In this document: positions 11,878 to 23,373 of the stretch, piece after piece
Layout: every line of letters starts with the position of its first letter
Position numbering within the stretch: the first letter of the stretch is position 1
Assembly (NCBI RefSeq): GCF_016808335.1
Contig: NC_053142.1
Location: 51,579,992-51,643,991, forward strand
Direction of reading: 5' to 3'
DNA length: 64,000 nt
Source of the DNA: Panicum virgatum
Taxonomy: Eukaryota > Streptophyta > Magnoliopsida > Poales > Poaceae
Program-made: the position numbers and the translations under genes
Notes under the pieces: generated by a model
Seen by the model: the letters and a program-made list of their open reading frames with translations, nothing else
Told to the model about the DNA's origin: nothing
Database searches by the model: none

Positions 11878-13518
11878 TTATCCAATTGCAAGCATCCTAT
11901 CCAATACAGAGCACAATTGCGACATATCTGAACATTTGGTTGGACCCTTTCTGCAGAAAGCCTTGATCACATTAGCAAAAATCCTACTATCTAAAACCAG
12001 TCCTTTTATTTGGATATCATCAAACAGCTTCAACGCCTCACGTGTATTTCCACTCCTAACCAACCAATATGTTAAATGAGCAACAGGCTCCGTAGGGTAG
12101 CCATCATCGATATGCCTGACAAAATTGGCAGCCTCCGACCACCTCCCGGACCTGAAGAGACAATCGACCAGTGTATTATATGTGATGGTATCTGGGACAA
12201 TCTTCCCTGCCTCCATATCAGCAAACAAAAACACAAGCTCATCCTTCTTTCCGGCCCCATAGAACTCATGGATGAGAATGTTACAAGTAACAGTGTCCGC
12301 CACAAACCCCTTGCTGCTGAACACAAATTTGGCAAACTGAAACTTGCCAGCTCGGCACAGACATGAAATTAAAATGTTGTATGTCTGCACATTGGGTGTT
12401 ATGGGTTTCTTGAGCAGATCTGTGAACAGCTTTAGGACACGTAGCCACTTCCCTTTCTTGGAGAAATGATCCATGACTGTGTTGTATGTCACGACATCAA
12501 CCAGAAAGCCAAGCTCTTGGCACCTCTCCAGCACCTCCTTGCCTGCCCACATATCAAGATCCTGTGCGACGTGGTCCAACAGTATATTCAGACCAACTAC
12601 TGTCAGCTGTAGCCCCTTTGCTACCATAATTTCCAGCTGCCGAAATGCTTCCTTGATGTATCCAAACCGGCAGAGCCCAGCGATGTATGTGCTGTATGTG
12701 ACTGCATCTGGCACCCACCCATTCCGGTCACTCTGATCAATAACCAGCTCGACAGCATCAAAATCCCCCACCTTGCATAGCCCCTGGATGTAGATGTTGT
12801 AAATGACAACATCAGGGAGGCATCCGGAGCAACGCATGGAGTTGATGATTGTGTCTGCCCCTTGGATGTCGGCATTATCGCAGAATGCCTTGAGGATCGG
12901 CGCGTATGTATGTGGTGTGAGTGGGTAATTGAGGGCACGCATTTCGTCGAGCAGCTGGAGGGCGTCGGCCAGGCGGCCGGCGCTGCAGAAGGAGAATATG
13001 AGGTCGGTGTAGTCGATGGGGGTCGGCGGGAGGCCGAGGCGGGACATCCACAAGAGGACAGAGTGCGCGGCTGCGGGGAGGTGGAGGTGGGAGGAGTAGA
13101 CGTGGAGGAGGAGGGAGAAGGCGGCCCGGTCGGGGGCGACGCCGTTGGCGAGCATGTCGTCGAAGAGGGACGCGGCTTCGGCGGGGCGCCCGGCCTTGGT
13201 GAGCGCGGACATGGCGGAGGTGTAGGAGACGGCGGTGGGCGCGCAGGCGGGGGAGGAGAGGCGCATGCGGCGGAGCACCCGGAGCGCCGCGTCGGCGTCG
13301 CCGTCCCGCGCGAACGCGGCCAGGATGCGGTTGTAGTCGTGGAGGGTGTGCGACGACGGGGAGGAGGAAGCGGCGTCTGAGGCCGTCGTGGTGGTGGCGG
13401 TGGTCGAGTGCGGGCGGTGGGCGCGGGGGAGGAGGCCGCCGAGCGTGCGCATCGCCGCGCGCACCGCGGCGGAGAGCGGAGCGAAGGTGGCTGCGGCCGG
13501 CCATGCGCCGGCGGGCAT
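11878..13518 (-). CDS. P-class pentatricopeptide repeat protein
   Basis: An uninterrupted 546-codon frame. A short Ala/Arg-rich N terminus (AAVRAAMRTLGGLLPRAHRP) suggests mitochondrial or plastid import. From about residue 56 onwards the protein is a chain of roughly a dozen 35-residue PPR motifs. Examples are VSYTSAMSALTKAGR, DVVIYNIYIQGLCKVGDF, DVVTYNTVMDHFSKKGKW and DTITYNTLVDCLFRSGRW. There is no E, E+ or DYW extension, so it is P class, the type usually acting in organelle RNA processing, stability or translation. The intronless structure is typical of the family. The first ATG is used; the next in-frame Met (residue 23) would still leave a targeting peptide. The RNA target cannot be read from the sequence. 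Confidence 0.93.
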   Translation of the reverse strand: MPAGAWPAAATFAPLSAAVRAAMRTLGGLLPRAHRPHSTTATTTTASDAASSSPSSHTLHDYNRILAAFARDGDADAALRVLRRMRLSSPACAPTAVSYTSAMSALTKAGRPAEAASLFDDMLANGVAPDRAAFSLLLHVYSSHLHLPAAAHSVLLWMSRLGLPPTPIDYTDLIFSFCSAGRLADALQLLDEMRALNYPLTPHTYAPILKAFCDNADIQGADTIINSMRCSGCLPDVVIYNIYIQGLCKVGDFDAVELVIDQSDRNGWVPDAVTYSTYIAGLCRFGYIKEAFRQLEIMVAKGLQLTVVGLNILLDHVAQDLDMWAGKEVLERCQELGFLVDVVTYNTVMDHFSKKGKWLRVLKLFTDLLKKPITPNVQTYNILISCLCRAGKFQFAKFVFSSKGFVADTVTCNILIHEFYGAGKKDELVFLFADMEAGKIVPDTITYNTLVDCLFRSGRWSEAANFVRHIDDGYPTEPVAHLTYWLVRSGNTREALKLFDDIQIKGLVLDSRIFANVIKAFCRKGPTKCSDMSQLCSVLDRMLAIG

Positions 13519-14350
13519 AGAGGATGGCGGAGGCGGGGTGATGGGGACAGAAACGAATTTGCGGCGGGATGTCTACGGCAATGACCATTGACCGGAATGC
13601 TACGAGTTGGAAGGAAGATGGTCCGAGAGATCTGTGGTGCTACGCACGGAGTTACTTACAGGTAGAACACAAACAGTTCAGGCGTGGCAATTGGTACTGA
13701 AATCATCGGCAGATGCAATCATGTGATCGCTTTACGGGGGATCTTATTGTGCTGATGGATCAAAACTCTGGATCCGATTACAGTCAACTACTGCTCATAG
13801 AGGTAAATAACGCGATAGATCAAACAGATGCAAGTAAAAACAAGTGTTTATTATTATTGAGCTGTGAGGCTAACCAGGATGAATGGGGATGCTTGGAGCT
13901 TACAGTCACACAAACGTAACAGGTTAACACTTCACAGCCAGTCAGCAAATTGCATTGTTCTTCGAACAATGGCGGTCGCAAAATCAATTACACGTGGGTA
14001 AAACTCACACTAAATCACACGAGCTCACACCATATAGAGGTAAAAGGAACAATGGAATGTGGTATCAGCAGTGGTTAGCATCTGTACTACCAGCAACTAT
14101 TGTGTCAAATCCAGATGCGACGAGTCTCGGAAGCTAATCACGAGCAGCTCTAGACTCGAGCATCCTAATGGAACTAAGCTATAACTATAGCACGGTACTC
14201 AGATAGATCCCATGGTACCCTAACAGTGCAAGTGCAACTACAGATTTCCAATTATGTTTCTTGCTCACCACGTCGGAACTCGATAAGATCAGTACTACCA
14301 TGACCTATCATCTGACGATTATGTAAGTCTTTTTGCCCCGTAGGCAAAAA
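13519..14350. other. Intergenic region between the PPR gene and PARC6
   Basis: It contains the promoter side of the PPR gene (left) and the 3' UTR of PARC6 (right). No coding region, tRNA or clear repeat seen. Confidence 0.5.
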
Positions 14351-17300
14351 TCACGTCAAGTCCTGGACAGCGGCTTCGCAGATTTTCCATGATCCATCAT
14401 TCTGCCTCCTCAATATGTACTGAACTTCGTATGTGCTGCAATTACAACCATGCAAATATGATCACCAAGTTTATCACAAATTCATCCTAGAGAAGAACGC
14501 AAAAGAGTAATCAACAGCAATGATTTAATACCTGTAATAACTGGGTTTCTTTGGCTGGGAGTCATCAACAAGCTCAGCCGCTTCCTCAAGCACAACATCA
14601 ATTTCCGCTGCTTCACCAGCACCTTCATCCAAGATTATCTCAGCTCGAAGAACATTAAGATTTAACAATACAAATCTCCAATAGCAGGACTGGTCCTTTG
14701 CCGATAAGGCTAAATCTTGCCACTGCACCACAAGATGGTCTTTAATAATGCACATTAAAATAAAGAAAAATATCAGTGCATATGAAAACCACAAAGTCAG
14801 AAAGAAACAAACCTTAGATAACATTGAACCATCGAGAATCTCAGGGAGCATTTCAATTTGATAGTCAGGGCCAAGAGCTTCAGATTTTATGTCTTGCCAC
14901 TGTTTTACAAGTGCTTCTGCTTCTTGAAGATCCATCTTTTGCTTGTGAACAGCAGTGATATCACTGGGCATTGGGTATTTCTCTCTTTCTTCACTATTTG
15001 GATAAACCCTATCACTCAGCCAAAGCAATTTTGACAAATTTTCAAAATGCTTCCTGATACTGCCGGTGATAAAAGAACCTTTTGGTGCAGATGCTTCATC
15101 CAAGGACAATGTGGATGCAGATTCTCCACTTGGGTTGGCATATTTCATGTGTCCGAACTGGAATCTGAACAATTTTAATGTGCCAAAAACAATAAAGCCT
15201 AGGAGTGCACTATAGGCAAGCTTTCCCATAACATCTCCAGTTAGTCCCCATACTTCCAATGTTCTGAGAGGATGGGATCCAGGATTGCGCTTTAGGGGAA
15301 CAGATGTTGTTCCTGAACCATTTACTTGCCTATCTGTTGATGAATGGAGACCCAGGTTAGTAGGTGCAAGTTGCTTAACAGCCTCCCCCAAATGGCTGTT
15401 AGGGCTCAATCTTGGGGTCTGCTCCCCTGAAGCTCTGTTGCATGATGATGCACAAGACGACGGCTGAGAGCTCAGAAGAACTAATCTTGGGGATCCCAGT
15501 TTCTGCTTGGAAGTGTTAAGGATGCGTTTGGGAGCTCCAAAAAAGTTGGCCTGTCATAAGAGGTTCAGAAACTAAATTACTTCATTGAGATTGTGCAGGT
15601 GATTACTAAAAGTAGTTTACACGAACCAAAGATGGCAGGCAATCTTTTGTATCTGCAAAACGAGAAAGCGCCACATCCTTCAGCCACAGTTCCTGGTTAT
15701 AAAAAGTTGTCCACCATGAGAAAGATTCAATCATGATAGATACATTATAACTGCAGAGATGGAGAAAGTCGTATAGAATAGTAAAGCTTCTTTGCTCTGA
15801 AGCATACAATCAACAGATGTAACATACCAGTGATTGATTGACAGTAACCTTGTCACTGCTGTCTTTCTTTTTATCTAACCCATAATTCTTTGAATTTGAA
15901 CTTCCATTACTCTGAAGCTGCTGAAGCTTTTCAAAAACTGTGGTGCCAGTTTCCTGAGAGCTAATAATTAGTACTAGTAATGTGAGGAAATAAAACTAAT
16001 AAAAATAACTTGACATAAGCTTATCACCTCTCCAAGAAGATATGAGCAGAAGGATTCCTCAAATTTTAGGTCTGTGCTCTCAGATGCAACTAAACATTCG
16101 CAGATAGTTTTAGCTTTCTTGATCTGCACAGAGGTAAAATAAATTTAAGACAGCAACTTCTATAAGCTATGAAGCAGGTGAGAAAAAGAGGATACCAATT
16201 CAGTCTGGCGGGTTGAAAATCCAAATGCAAGGTGGGCAAGCATTGCCACATAGAGGCAGTTGAAGTCAACCACCACACGCTGGCTCTGTGACTCCAATGA
16301 TCTTTTATTTTTACGAGTTGTAGCCAAAGTATCCCAAGAAAGTAGATCCATGATTTCAGTGGCTAATAATTTGTTCATTACTTGACCCAAGAAACAAGGC
16401 CAGTCATGGACTCTACAAGATGATTCAACATCAAGGCCCTGTCTAAGCAATTCACAGAGAGCTGCAATAGCACCTCGCCTGCGTTCAGAATTTTCAGGAG
16501 TCTGAGGCAAGCTTAAAAGCTCCAAAGTGCAAGCAGGTGCAAGCTCTTCAAGTGATTCTTCAATCTGGATCACCCAATGAAATAAGTTACTACATAAATT
16601 TATATTTAGAAGAAACTGCTCAAGTAGAAGTAACAATATTTTACCTGTTCAAGAAGTGGCATCTTCTCCAAAGATGGTTTCCTCCTTAAAAGGTATTGAG
16701 CACGTGCTAGAGCCTCAAAGCCAAGGGAAACTTTACTTTTCTCAAAGCAGGCTTTTGCTATAGAGCACTACAAAGAAAAAAAAACATGAAATCATCTGAA
16801 TGTGCCAAATAGGTTAATGTGCATTTTATCAAGCAGCTTTAAAAATGGGGGGAAATTCCTTATGCAATTCTTACTTCTGCTAATGCCATTGCAAGAAGTA
16901 TGTCGTGAACATAAGGTTTAGAATCAGAGCATCGTAAAGCCGCTTGACCGATTTCCAAGACAAGCTTTTCTTCTCCAACCTGCAATGGTACTGCATATCT
17001 TACATTGATGACAAACAATATCCAGTACTGCAAGTGCATGATGGTAAGCTAAAAATGCATGTTTAAATTTGATAATTGGAATCCTAACATATCTTTTGTG
17101 TTTGGTCCTCAAAGCACAAAGTGCATGCTGAACATACAAACGAGATACATTCCCTATATTTAAATACACCACACCATGATCCTAAAGATGTTAACCTGGC
17201 TATGCCCTCTTGTGACTACTTCAGAGCTTAGGAACATTCAACTAATGAAATTTGTTCCATTCCTTATTAAATTTTTAGTTCTTAAAGCATGGTCACTGTA

Positions 17301-18343
17301 ACTATGAAATCATTGAGCATATCCACCAGTAGTGAAAAGTCTTAACCGAATGATACCAGCATTAACTTGATAATGGCACATTAGTTTTACGAGAAATGTT
17401 TGTGTCATACATTACCTCCTGCAGGACACATAGAGCAGCAGGCAACCAGCTCCAAGGTATATGAAGAGAGGATCTAGGTGGAACCTTCTCCTTTATGCTT
17501 CCTGCGTAGTCTTGTTCAAATAGAAGTTTATCTCTCACATCTACCAGAAGAGCCTGACAAAAAGCAGCACCCAAATGATACTTGCATCCCCTCATCAACT
17601 AGACCACACAATATCTTAATAGTTGCAGAAATCAGTCAGCGACCTGTCTGAAAGTGGAAACCTCAGCTGTGTATCCATCTTCTATCCCAGCAATTTTCAA
17701 CTCCATTGCCGCCTTCACAATCTCATCCTTCTCAGCCTTCTCTGTAACGCCTAGAATCTGCATATTCATTTGAAAAGTATGTCAACACTTAATACGAAAG
17801 CAACTGGTCCAATCACGCCTCGATTGATAACAACCAACCATCAGTGCCTGTTCCAAACATTTTACTCTTATAAACGAGGGAAGCAGGAAGCACATAAATT
17901 ACAGGTGCAGATTTTAGAAGGCATTTTTTGTACTGATTGACTTTGAATTACAATGGGAAAATTCCGACTCAATCTGTAACTTGGACCGGCAATGGGCTGA
18001 ACCAGATCAAGCGACGATCAGTACAACAGCGGAACGGGAACGACATTTCCAAAATTGCGATCGACAAGCAGACCAGGTGACTCAAATTATTCACCTGATA
18101 GCAAGTGACGGGGATCTCCACCATCGGCGCAGCGGGAGCGTCCTGCCTGCTGCCCTCGGCCGCCACCGGCGCGGCCTCCGCCACCCTGGCACGCACCAAC
18201 CCCGCAGCCGCCGGTCGCCGGCCGCCCGCCAGGAATCCACCCGGCGCGGCGGACGCATTGCCGCTTCCGACCCCCAGACGCCGCGTCGAGACCGCCTGGT
18301 GGAGCGCCGCCGCGGCCGCAGAGGCCACCGTCGGCATCACCAT
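14351..18343 (-). CDS. PARC6: Plastid division protein PARC6/CDP1
   Basis: Twelve exons: 18095-18343, 17644-17757, 17416-17553, 16875-16979, 16645-16767, 16196-16564, 16028-16123, 15828-15953, 15627-15692, 14813-15550, 14532-14722 and 14351-14435. All have GT/AG borders, giving a frame-consistent 799-residue product. It starts with a transit-peptide-like Ala/Arg-rich segment, then a J-like region (VEIPVTCYQILGV). A conserved ARC6-type stromal domain follows, including ERRRGAIAALCELLRQGL. A single membrane segment lies near residues 572-590, and the C-terminal IMS-type domain includes EAEALVKQWQDIKSEALG and EEAAELVDDSQPKKPSYYS. PARC6 is the ARC6 paralogue in the inner envelope that places PDV1 and modulates FtsZ at the division site. 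The length is close to that of the Arabidopsis protein (819 aa by recall). ARC6 itself is excluded by the overall match, including the SPSLANFF-like segment. Confidence 0.95.
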
Positions 18344-18360
18344 GGCCGGGACCGAGAACC

Positions 18361-18368
18361 AACCCTAA
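18361..18368 (+). promoter_or_regulatory. Telo-box-like motif upstream of PARC6
   Basis: AACCCTAA lies about 18 bases outside the PARC6 ATG. As with STT3B, a role in expression is only suggested by position. Confidence 0.3.
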
Positions 18369-18407
18369 CCGGAGGCCTCCATGTGCGGAGCTTTTGGGAG
18401 AGAGATC

Positions 18408-18509
18408 CGGTGCAGTAACTGCACGTGCATTTGTGCCGCTGACGTGTGGACCCATGCGCCGTGGGGTCCACACGTCAACGGCACAACTGCACATGCAGTT
18501 ACTGCACCG
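18408..18509. repeat. Foldback (near-perfect inverted repeat) upstream of PARC6
   Basis: The arms are about 45 bases each, with a short central loop (around atgcgccgtg). The left arm begins CGGTGCAGTAACTGCACGTG. The right arm ends CATGCAGTTACTGCACCG. Similar sequences flank it: agcttttgggagagag at left and agctttgggatgtgag at right, which look like an imperfect target duplication. It lies about 65 bases beyond the PARC6 start codon, in its leader or promoter. Confidence 0.85.
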
Positions 18510-18522
18510 AGCTTTGGGATGT

Positions 18523-19971
18523 GAGTTTTACATGTATACCATGGTCCCGATGTCCATACCACTAAAAAGTTTGATGACACTTCTGTATCATCGCGTTTTT
18601 TCGTTTTGACGTCTGTACCATTTCATCCACCATCCGTTAGAAACTAACAGATTTAGAGCTCTGACATGTGGGCCTAATATAGTAAATTGATCATTTTGCC
18701 CTCCCAATCTCCTCCCCGTCGCCCTGCATCTCCTTCTCCCCGTCGCCGTCAGACTCCTCCTCGCTGTGCCCGATCTTCCCGGCCTGCCCATCCTCACGAG
18801 CCGCCGCCGCCAGCACCATCCGTCGCTCGCCCCCTCGCGCACTCTCTTGCTCGCCCCCTCCCTCGCTCACCCTCGGACATCGGCCGCCGCGTGCCGCCGC
18901 GGGGCCGCGGCGAGGCCGCCGCACAGCCGGGGCGGGACCGCGGCGAGGCCGGCAAGGCAGGCAGATCGCTGCGTCACCGCCAGCAAACCCGATGGCGCTC
19001 GTCGAGGCCAAGCATGCTGGCGTGTCCATCTCCAGCACGGAGCTCGCGGACCCCTGTTCGTCGTCGTCCTCGACAACGTCGAGACGCCCATCCGCCGGAG
19101 GGCAGGGCGCCGCCAACGGCTCGTCGTCGTCCTCGACAGCGTCGAGACGCCCATCCGCCGGAGGGCAGGGCGCCGCCAACGGCTCGTCGTCGTCCTCGAC
19201 AGCGTCGAGACGCCCATCCGCCGGAGTGCAGGGCGCCGCCAACGGTGGAGTGCAGGGCGCCGTGGCGGCGTCCGCCGCGGCCGCGGGCGCAGGGCGCCGC
19301 CGGGCAGGTCATCGCGCCGAGGATGCCCAGGGCGGCTGCGGCGAGGGCGGCGCGGAGAGGTCGGTCGGGGCGGGGCAGCCGCGCGGCCAGGGCGCACACG
19401 GCGAGGGCGGCTGCGCGCGGGAGCGCCGCCTCGGGCAGGCCTCCGCCGGCGCGGGCCTTGCCGCGGGCAGGCCTCCCCTAGCGGGGCGAGCCGCCACCGC
19501 CGCACGCGCGAGCCAGGGAGAGGGCCATGGCGCCGCACGAAGCTCCGCTTCGGTGGGGCCATCGCCGGCGCCGAGGCGGCGAGCTCGGTGCTATCCTGCC
19601 GCTGCGGGCCGTGGCCGCGCCGCGCCCCTGCACGCGTCCCCACGGGCCGCGATCCCGCAGCACGCCGAGCGCAGCACCGCCGAGGTCCTCCGCTGCGCGC
19701 GAGTCAGGGAGACAGAGGAAAAGAACCGTAAGGAAGAAGAAGATGATAAGTGGGACCCGCTCGTCATTGAGAGGAGAGAGTTTAAGCAATTTTAGCATCT
19801 AAGGGTATAATGGTCTTTTCGCAGCTCCATTACCCTCCGTTAGTACTCCTTCCGTCCAAAATGGTACATACGTCAAAACGAAAAAACGCGATGATATAGA
19901 AGTGTCACCAAACATTTTAGTGGTATGGACGTCGGAGCCATCTTTTATAATGGTATACATATAAAACCCTC
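18523..19971. mobile_element. Mutator-like (Pack-MULE-like) element A with GC-rich core
   Basis: Long inverted ends of about 130-145 bases (18523-18650 and 19825-19971) share ATGTATACCAT and CATCGCGTTTTTTCGTTTTG (read inwards). The flanks hold ttgggatgtg and gttgatgtg, an imperfect 8-9 bp duplication. The interior (about 18.7-19.75 kb) is very GC-rich and open in several frames on both strands. That pattern is expected of captured or GC-rich filler DNA rather than of a real gene. It includes a 63-bp triplication. Superfamily by analogy with elements B and C. Confidence 0.65.
19057..19245 (+). repeat. 63-bp tandem repeat, three copies
   Basis: Units 19057-19119, 19120-19182 and 19183-19245 differ at only a few sites. 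Each unit is a multiple of three and reads in one frame as a 21-residue Ser/Ala/Gly-rich repeat. It sits inside MULE-like element A. Confidence 0.9.
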
Positions 19972-20858
19972 GTTGATGTGGGAGGTTTTTGTGGGGGGTC
20001 GGGGTGGGAATAAAGCTGGAGACGAAGGGAGAAAGCGTCAGTGAAGGAGTGGAGGGGGGAGGTGTCGTGACGGCGAAGCCGGAGGCCGGAGCGCTGGAGG
20101 GTTGCGGCCTTGCGGGGGCGATGGATCGCGCTTTCTCGGTGGACTTGGTCCACGCGCGCTTTGTAGACGTGGCATGGTACATGTTGGACGATTTCAGCTG
20201 CTGACAGTGACATGCCTCTTTTTTTTTGTCTTCTTTCCTTCACCTTTTTTTTCTTGGCCTAGCCAAGGAATTTCATTTCCATTGTTGTCTTAGTAAAATG
20301 GTCCGATATATTTCGCAAAAAAAATGGTCCATATTCTTCTGAATTTATATGGAACAGGCATCTTGGATGTAGTGCTTGGTTCATGCACTGAACTGTCCTT
20401 GATCCTAGGGAAGGCACAAGTTAACAAGATCCATACAAAAAAAAAGTCATTTTCTCAATGTCGAGAATCAGCTTACATTGTAGGATTGTTTTTTCCACAA
20501 AATTTGTATCCTCGAAAACGAATCTTCTTCGTTGGACGAAAGGTTACATCTTATCTTCCGCTCACAGTGTCACGCCTTCCTCCGCCAGAATTTCGGGAGG
20601 ACGTTAGTCAAACAAACAGAGCAGAACGGGCCGCTCGTGTTCCGTTCCGTTTCCCCTGCAGTTTTTACTGGGCTGGGCCGAATTCCGCGCCTCAGAAGAT
20701 GAGGTGGGGGGGGGGGGACGAAAATCTTATGCATTTTCCGGAAGTTTTTTTGGCACCTTCCAGCACAAATCTCGCCCTGCTATTTGGCACCTTCCAGAAG
20801 ATTCCTCCTACCCCCTCCCCACTTATCGGCATCGCGCAGCCTGCGCTCCGCTCCGCTC
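19972..20858. other. Intergenic region and thioredoxin x promoter
   Basis: No supported gene. A run of nine G lies at 20707-20717. The last 80 bases before the ATG are pyrimidine-rich, as in a leader. Short ORFs here are not convincing. Confidence 0.45.
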
Positions 20859-22886
20859 ATGGCGTCCACCCTCGCGCCCAGCACCACCGCGTCCACCCTC
20901 CGCTCGCCGTTCTCCTCGGTCCCCCGCGGGACCCGCCTCCCGCCCACGCTCCGTCTCTCGCCCGCCCAGCCCGCTTCGGCTGGCTGCCGCGCGGCGCCAG
21001 GCCGGCACACGTGCCCGCGCGCGCGCGTTCGGTGCGCCGCGGCCGTGAAGTTCATCGCGCAGGGCGAGTTCGCGGCGGAGGTGCTGGAGTCGGAGCTGCC
21101 CGTCCTCGTTGACTTCGTCGCCGACTGGTGCGGGCCGTGCCGCCTCATCGCGCCCGTCGTTGATTGGGCCTCAGAGGTATACATTACTCTGCTACTTGCC
21201 TGCTTCTTGACAGAAATGTTCATACGATGGCCTTGACAAATATCTTAAAGGATTGTTTCTCCCTGGATATAATGAATGATGAAAGATTTAGCAATTTCAA
21301 AGAATTTAGCACATGTTCGGTAAAATGCCAATTAAAGCCACAACATCAAGTGGCAGCCCCATAAGCGATAAACTGACATATGAGATCAAGTGGCAGCCCC
21401 ATAAGATATAAACTGACATATATATGACATAATATCAAGTGGCAGCCGCAATATAACACGTACAGTTTGTCAGTTTGGTTGTGATAAGACTCCATAGGCA
21501 AAATGTTTTATAAGAAAGTCAGCCAATCATGTTTCAGTTAAGTCTTCCATTGATTTTCTAGACCAATTTAAAGAAGTGTCAAACTATGGTTAAAGTCCTT
21601 ACGGCTTTAGGCTAACATTGCTTATTGGAAATCGAACATGTCACACGATGTTATCCTAGCCTGCAGCTACATTTATTTACTGTCACTCCATAGCCTGTTG
21701 TTTTGGCTATTGCGAACAACCTCTGACTAATTGACTAATGTGCAGAGATATCCATGTATGCGAGACAAAGTTTCTCTCTTTGTTTTTAACAAAGGCAAAC
21801 TACCCTGTTTTTATTTACTGGAGCGAAAACAAGTAGTTCAAAGGATATGTAGAAACTTTTAGGGACAATTGTATAACTGCCCTTGTTTTGAGCTGTAATT
21901 GCACGTTTGCCCTTATTTTTTTAACTTTGCATGTTTACCCTTGGTTTTCAAAATTGAAGGCACCGTTTGCCCCTGTTTCTTAACACCGTGAGCTGGAGCT
22001 CAATAATAGTGCTAAAAAAATTTCGCAAAAAAAGAAAAAAAAGAAAAAGACTATACTACCCTTATCCAAAACACACAACTCCTCCCATTCTCTCTGTTTT
22101 GCTTCGTGACCATTCACACGGCCGGCGGCGGCGTCGTGATGGGGGGCAGCGCCTGACGGGCCCAGCAGCGGGCGGGCACCGATGCGGCGGCAGGCGGGCG
22201 GGGGCCGACGCGCCTCGGGCAGCTTGACACGGCGGCAGGCGGGCGGGGGCCGAGGCAGCTCGGGCTGCTCGGCGCGGCGGCAGGCTGCCGGGGACCGGCG
22301 CGATGGTAGGCGGGCAGGGACCAACGCGGCTCAGGCTGGTCGGCGCAGCGGCAGCGGCTGGGGGCCGGCGAGGCGGCAGGCAGGCGTGAGCGGTGGGTGA
22401 GATGTCGAGGGCATTTGTGTCTTTTCAGCTTGCACTTAACACTGTTAACTCTCTTTCACGGAACAGGGGCAAGTGGAACCTTCAGATTCAAAAAACAGGG
22501 GCAAACATGCAAAGTTAAAAAATTAGGGGCAAACGTGCAATTACAGGTCAAAACAAGGGCAGTTTTGCAATTGACCCAAACTTTTAACTATGGTTGTTCA
22601 ACATAATGAATCTTACTAGAGGAAACGCCATGGTAGATCATCAGAATTGCCAGCTTTCATAAACTGAAATTTTGTGAAGCAGGAATATGATGGGAGATTA
22701 AAGATTGTCAAGATCGATCATGATGCAAATCCTCAGTTGATTGAAGAGTACAAGGTTTTTGGTCTCCCAACACTCATTCTCTTCAAGAATGGGCAAGAGG
22801 TACCAGGTAGCCGAAGAGAAGGTGCAATAACAAAAGACAAGTTCAAGCAATACTTGGAGCCTTTCTTAGCGACAACTGTAGCTTAA
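20859..22886 (+). CDS. Chloroplast thioredoxin x
   Basis: Two exons, 20859-21176 and 22683-22886, give 173 residues. The first roughly 60 residues are a Ser/Pro/Arg-rich transit peptide. The mature domain has the redox motif WCGPC at 90-94 and continues across the intron as [18 protein letters not shown]. The cis-proline segment is GLPTLILFK, and the protein ends [20 protein letters not shown], which matches x-type thioredoxins. Trx x mainly reduces plastid 2-Cys peroxiredoxin in antioxidant defence. The ATG at 20859 is chosen because the frame upstream is leader-like. The intron is 1.5 kb and holds a 40-48 bp repeat cluster and a 716-bp MULE. The next gene is convergent. Confidence 0.94.
21345..21456 (+). 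repeat. 40-48 bp tandem repeat in the thioredoxin x intron
   Basis: The phrase ATCAAGTGGCAGCC starts at 21345, 21385 and 21433. The first two units share AGTGGCAGCCCCATAAG and ATAAACTGACATAT. About two and a half copies. Confidence 0.85.
21862..22577. mobile_element. Pack-MULE-like element B inside the thioredoxin x intron
   Basis: A perfect 9-bp duplication, AAACTTTTA, lies at 21853-21861 and 22578-22586. The inverted ends of about 130 bases begin GGGACAATTG and, on the other strand, GGGTCAATTG. They share CTGCCCTTGTTTTGA and GTAATTGCACGTTTGCCC. The core (about 22115-22400) is strongly GC-rich and resembles GCGGCAGGCGGGCGG-type repeats. There is no transposase, so it is non-autonomous. The 9-bp duplication plus long inverted ends support Mutator-like classification. 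Confidence 0.9.
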
Positions 22887-23373
22887 TATCAGTGCCCGCA
22901 GTTTAAGCCCTCAGAATGTCGATGGCATTGGCTTGCGCAAAGCATCGGGAATGTTGAAGAATCCCTCCTTACATGAGCAACATTTTTTAGTTTGTAATTA
23001 ACTACACCATCTTGCTTGACTATGTATGATTGTCATTGGCAAATTTAGTATATATAAAGAGCTGTGATGAGGATGTATCAACTAATTTTAAATGGCTAAT
23101 ATTAAGCAAGTTCATTTTATGATATATTTGTGCATACAGTGGTTTGCGGTTTCCCAAATTGTATGGAGGATACAAATGATCAAAGTGTAGCTCAATTAAG
23201 ATATAGCCATGTTAAATTGTTGGTCAAATACAAGCCACTTCCCTTTACCAGTGAGGTGTTTGCAGAAGCCAGTCCAATCAGATAGAGATGATCAAAGTAA
23301 CTGATTCTTTCTCTAGTCTGATGCTTTCAGGTCAAATGCAGAACCAGATGCTTCTATTCCACTGAACAGAAGT
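22887..23373. other. Convergent 3' region
   Basis: It contains the thioredoxin x 3' UTR and, on the right, the 3' UTR of the minus-strand PPR gene. No ORF or repeat of note. Confidence 0.5.

Noticed and set aside
18687..19795. Overlapping long frames in MULE-like element A
   Set aside because: Same GC effect; a tandem repeat inflates them.
20324..21112. 262-codon frame overlapping the thioredoxin x start
   Set aside because: The frame crosses the promoter and is out of register with the clear thioredoxin exon.
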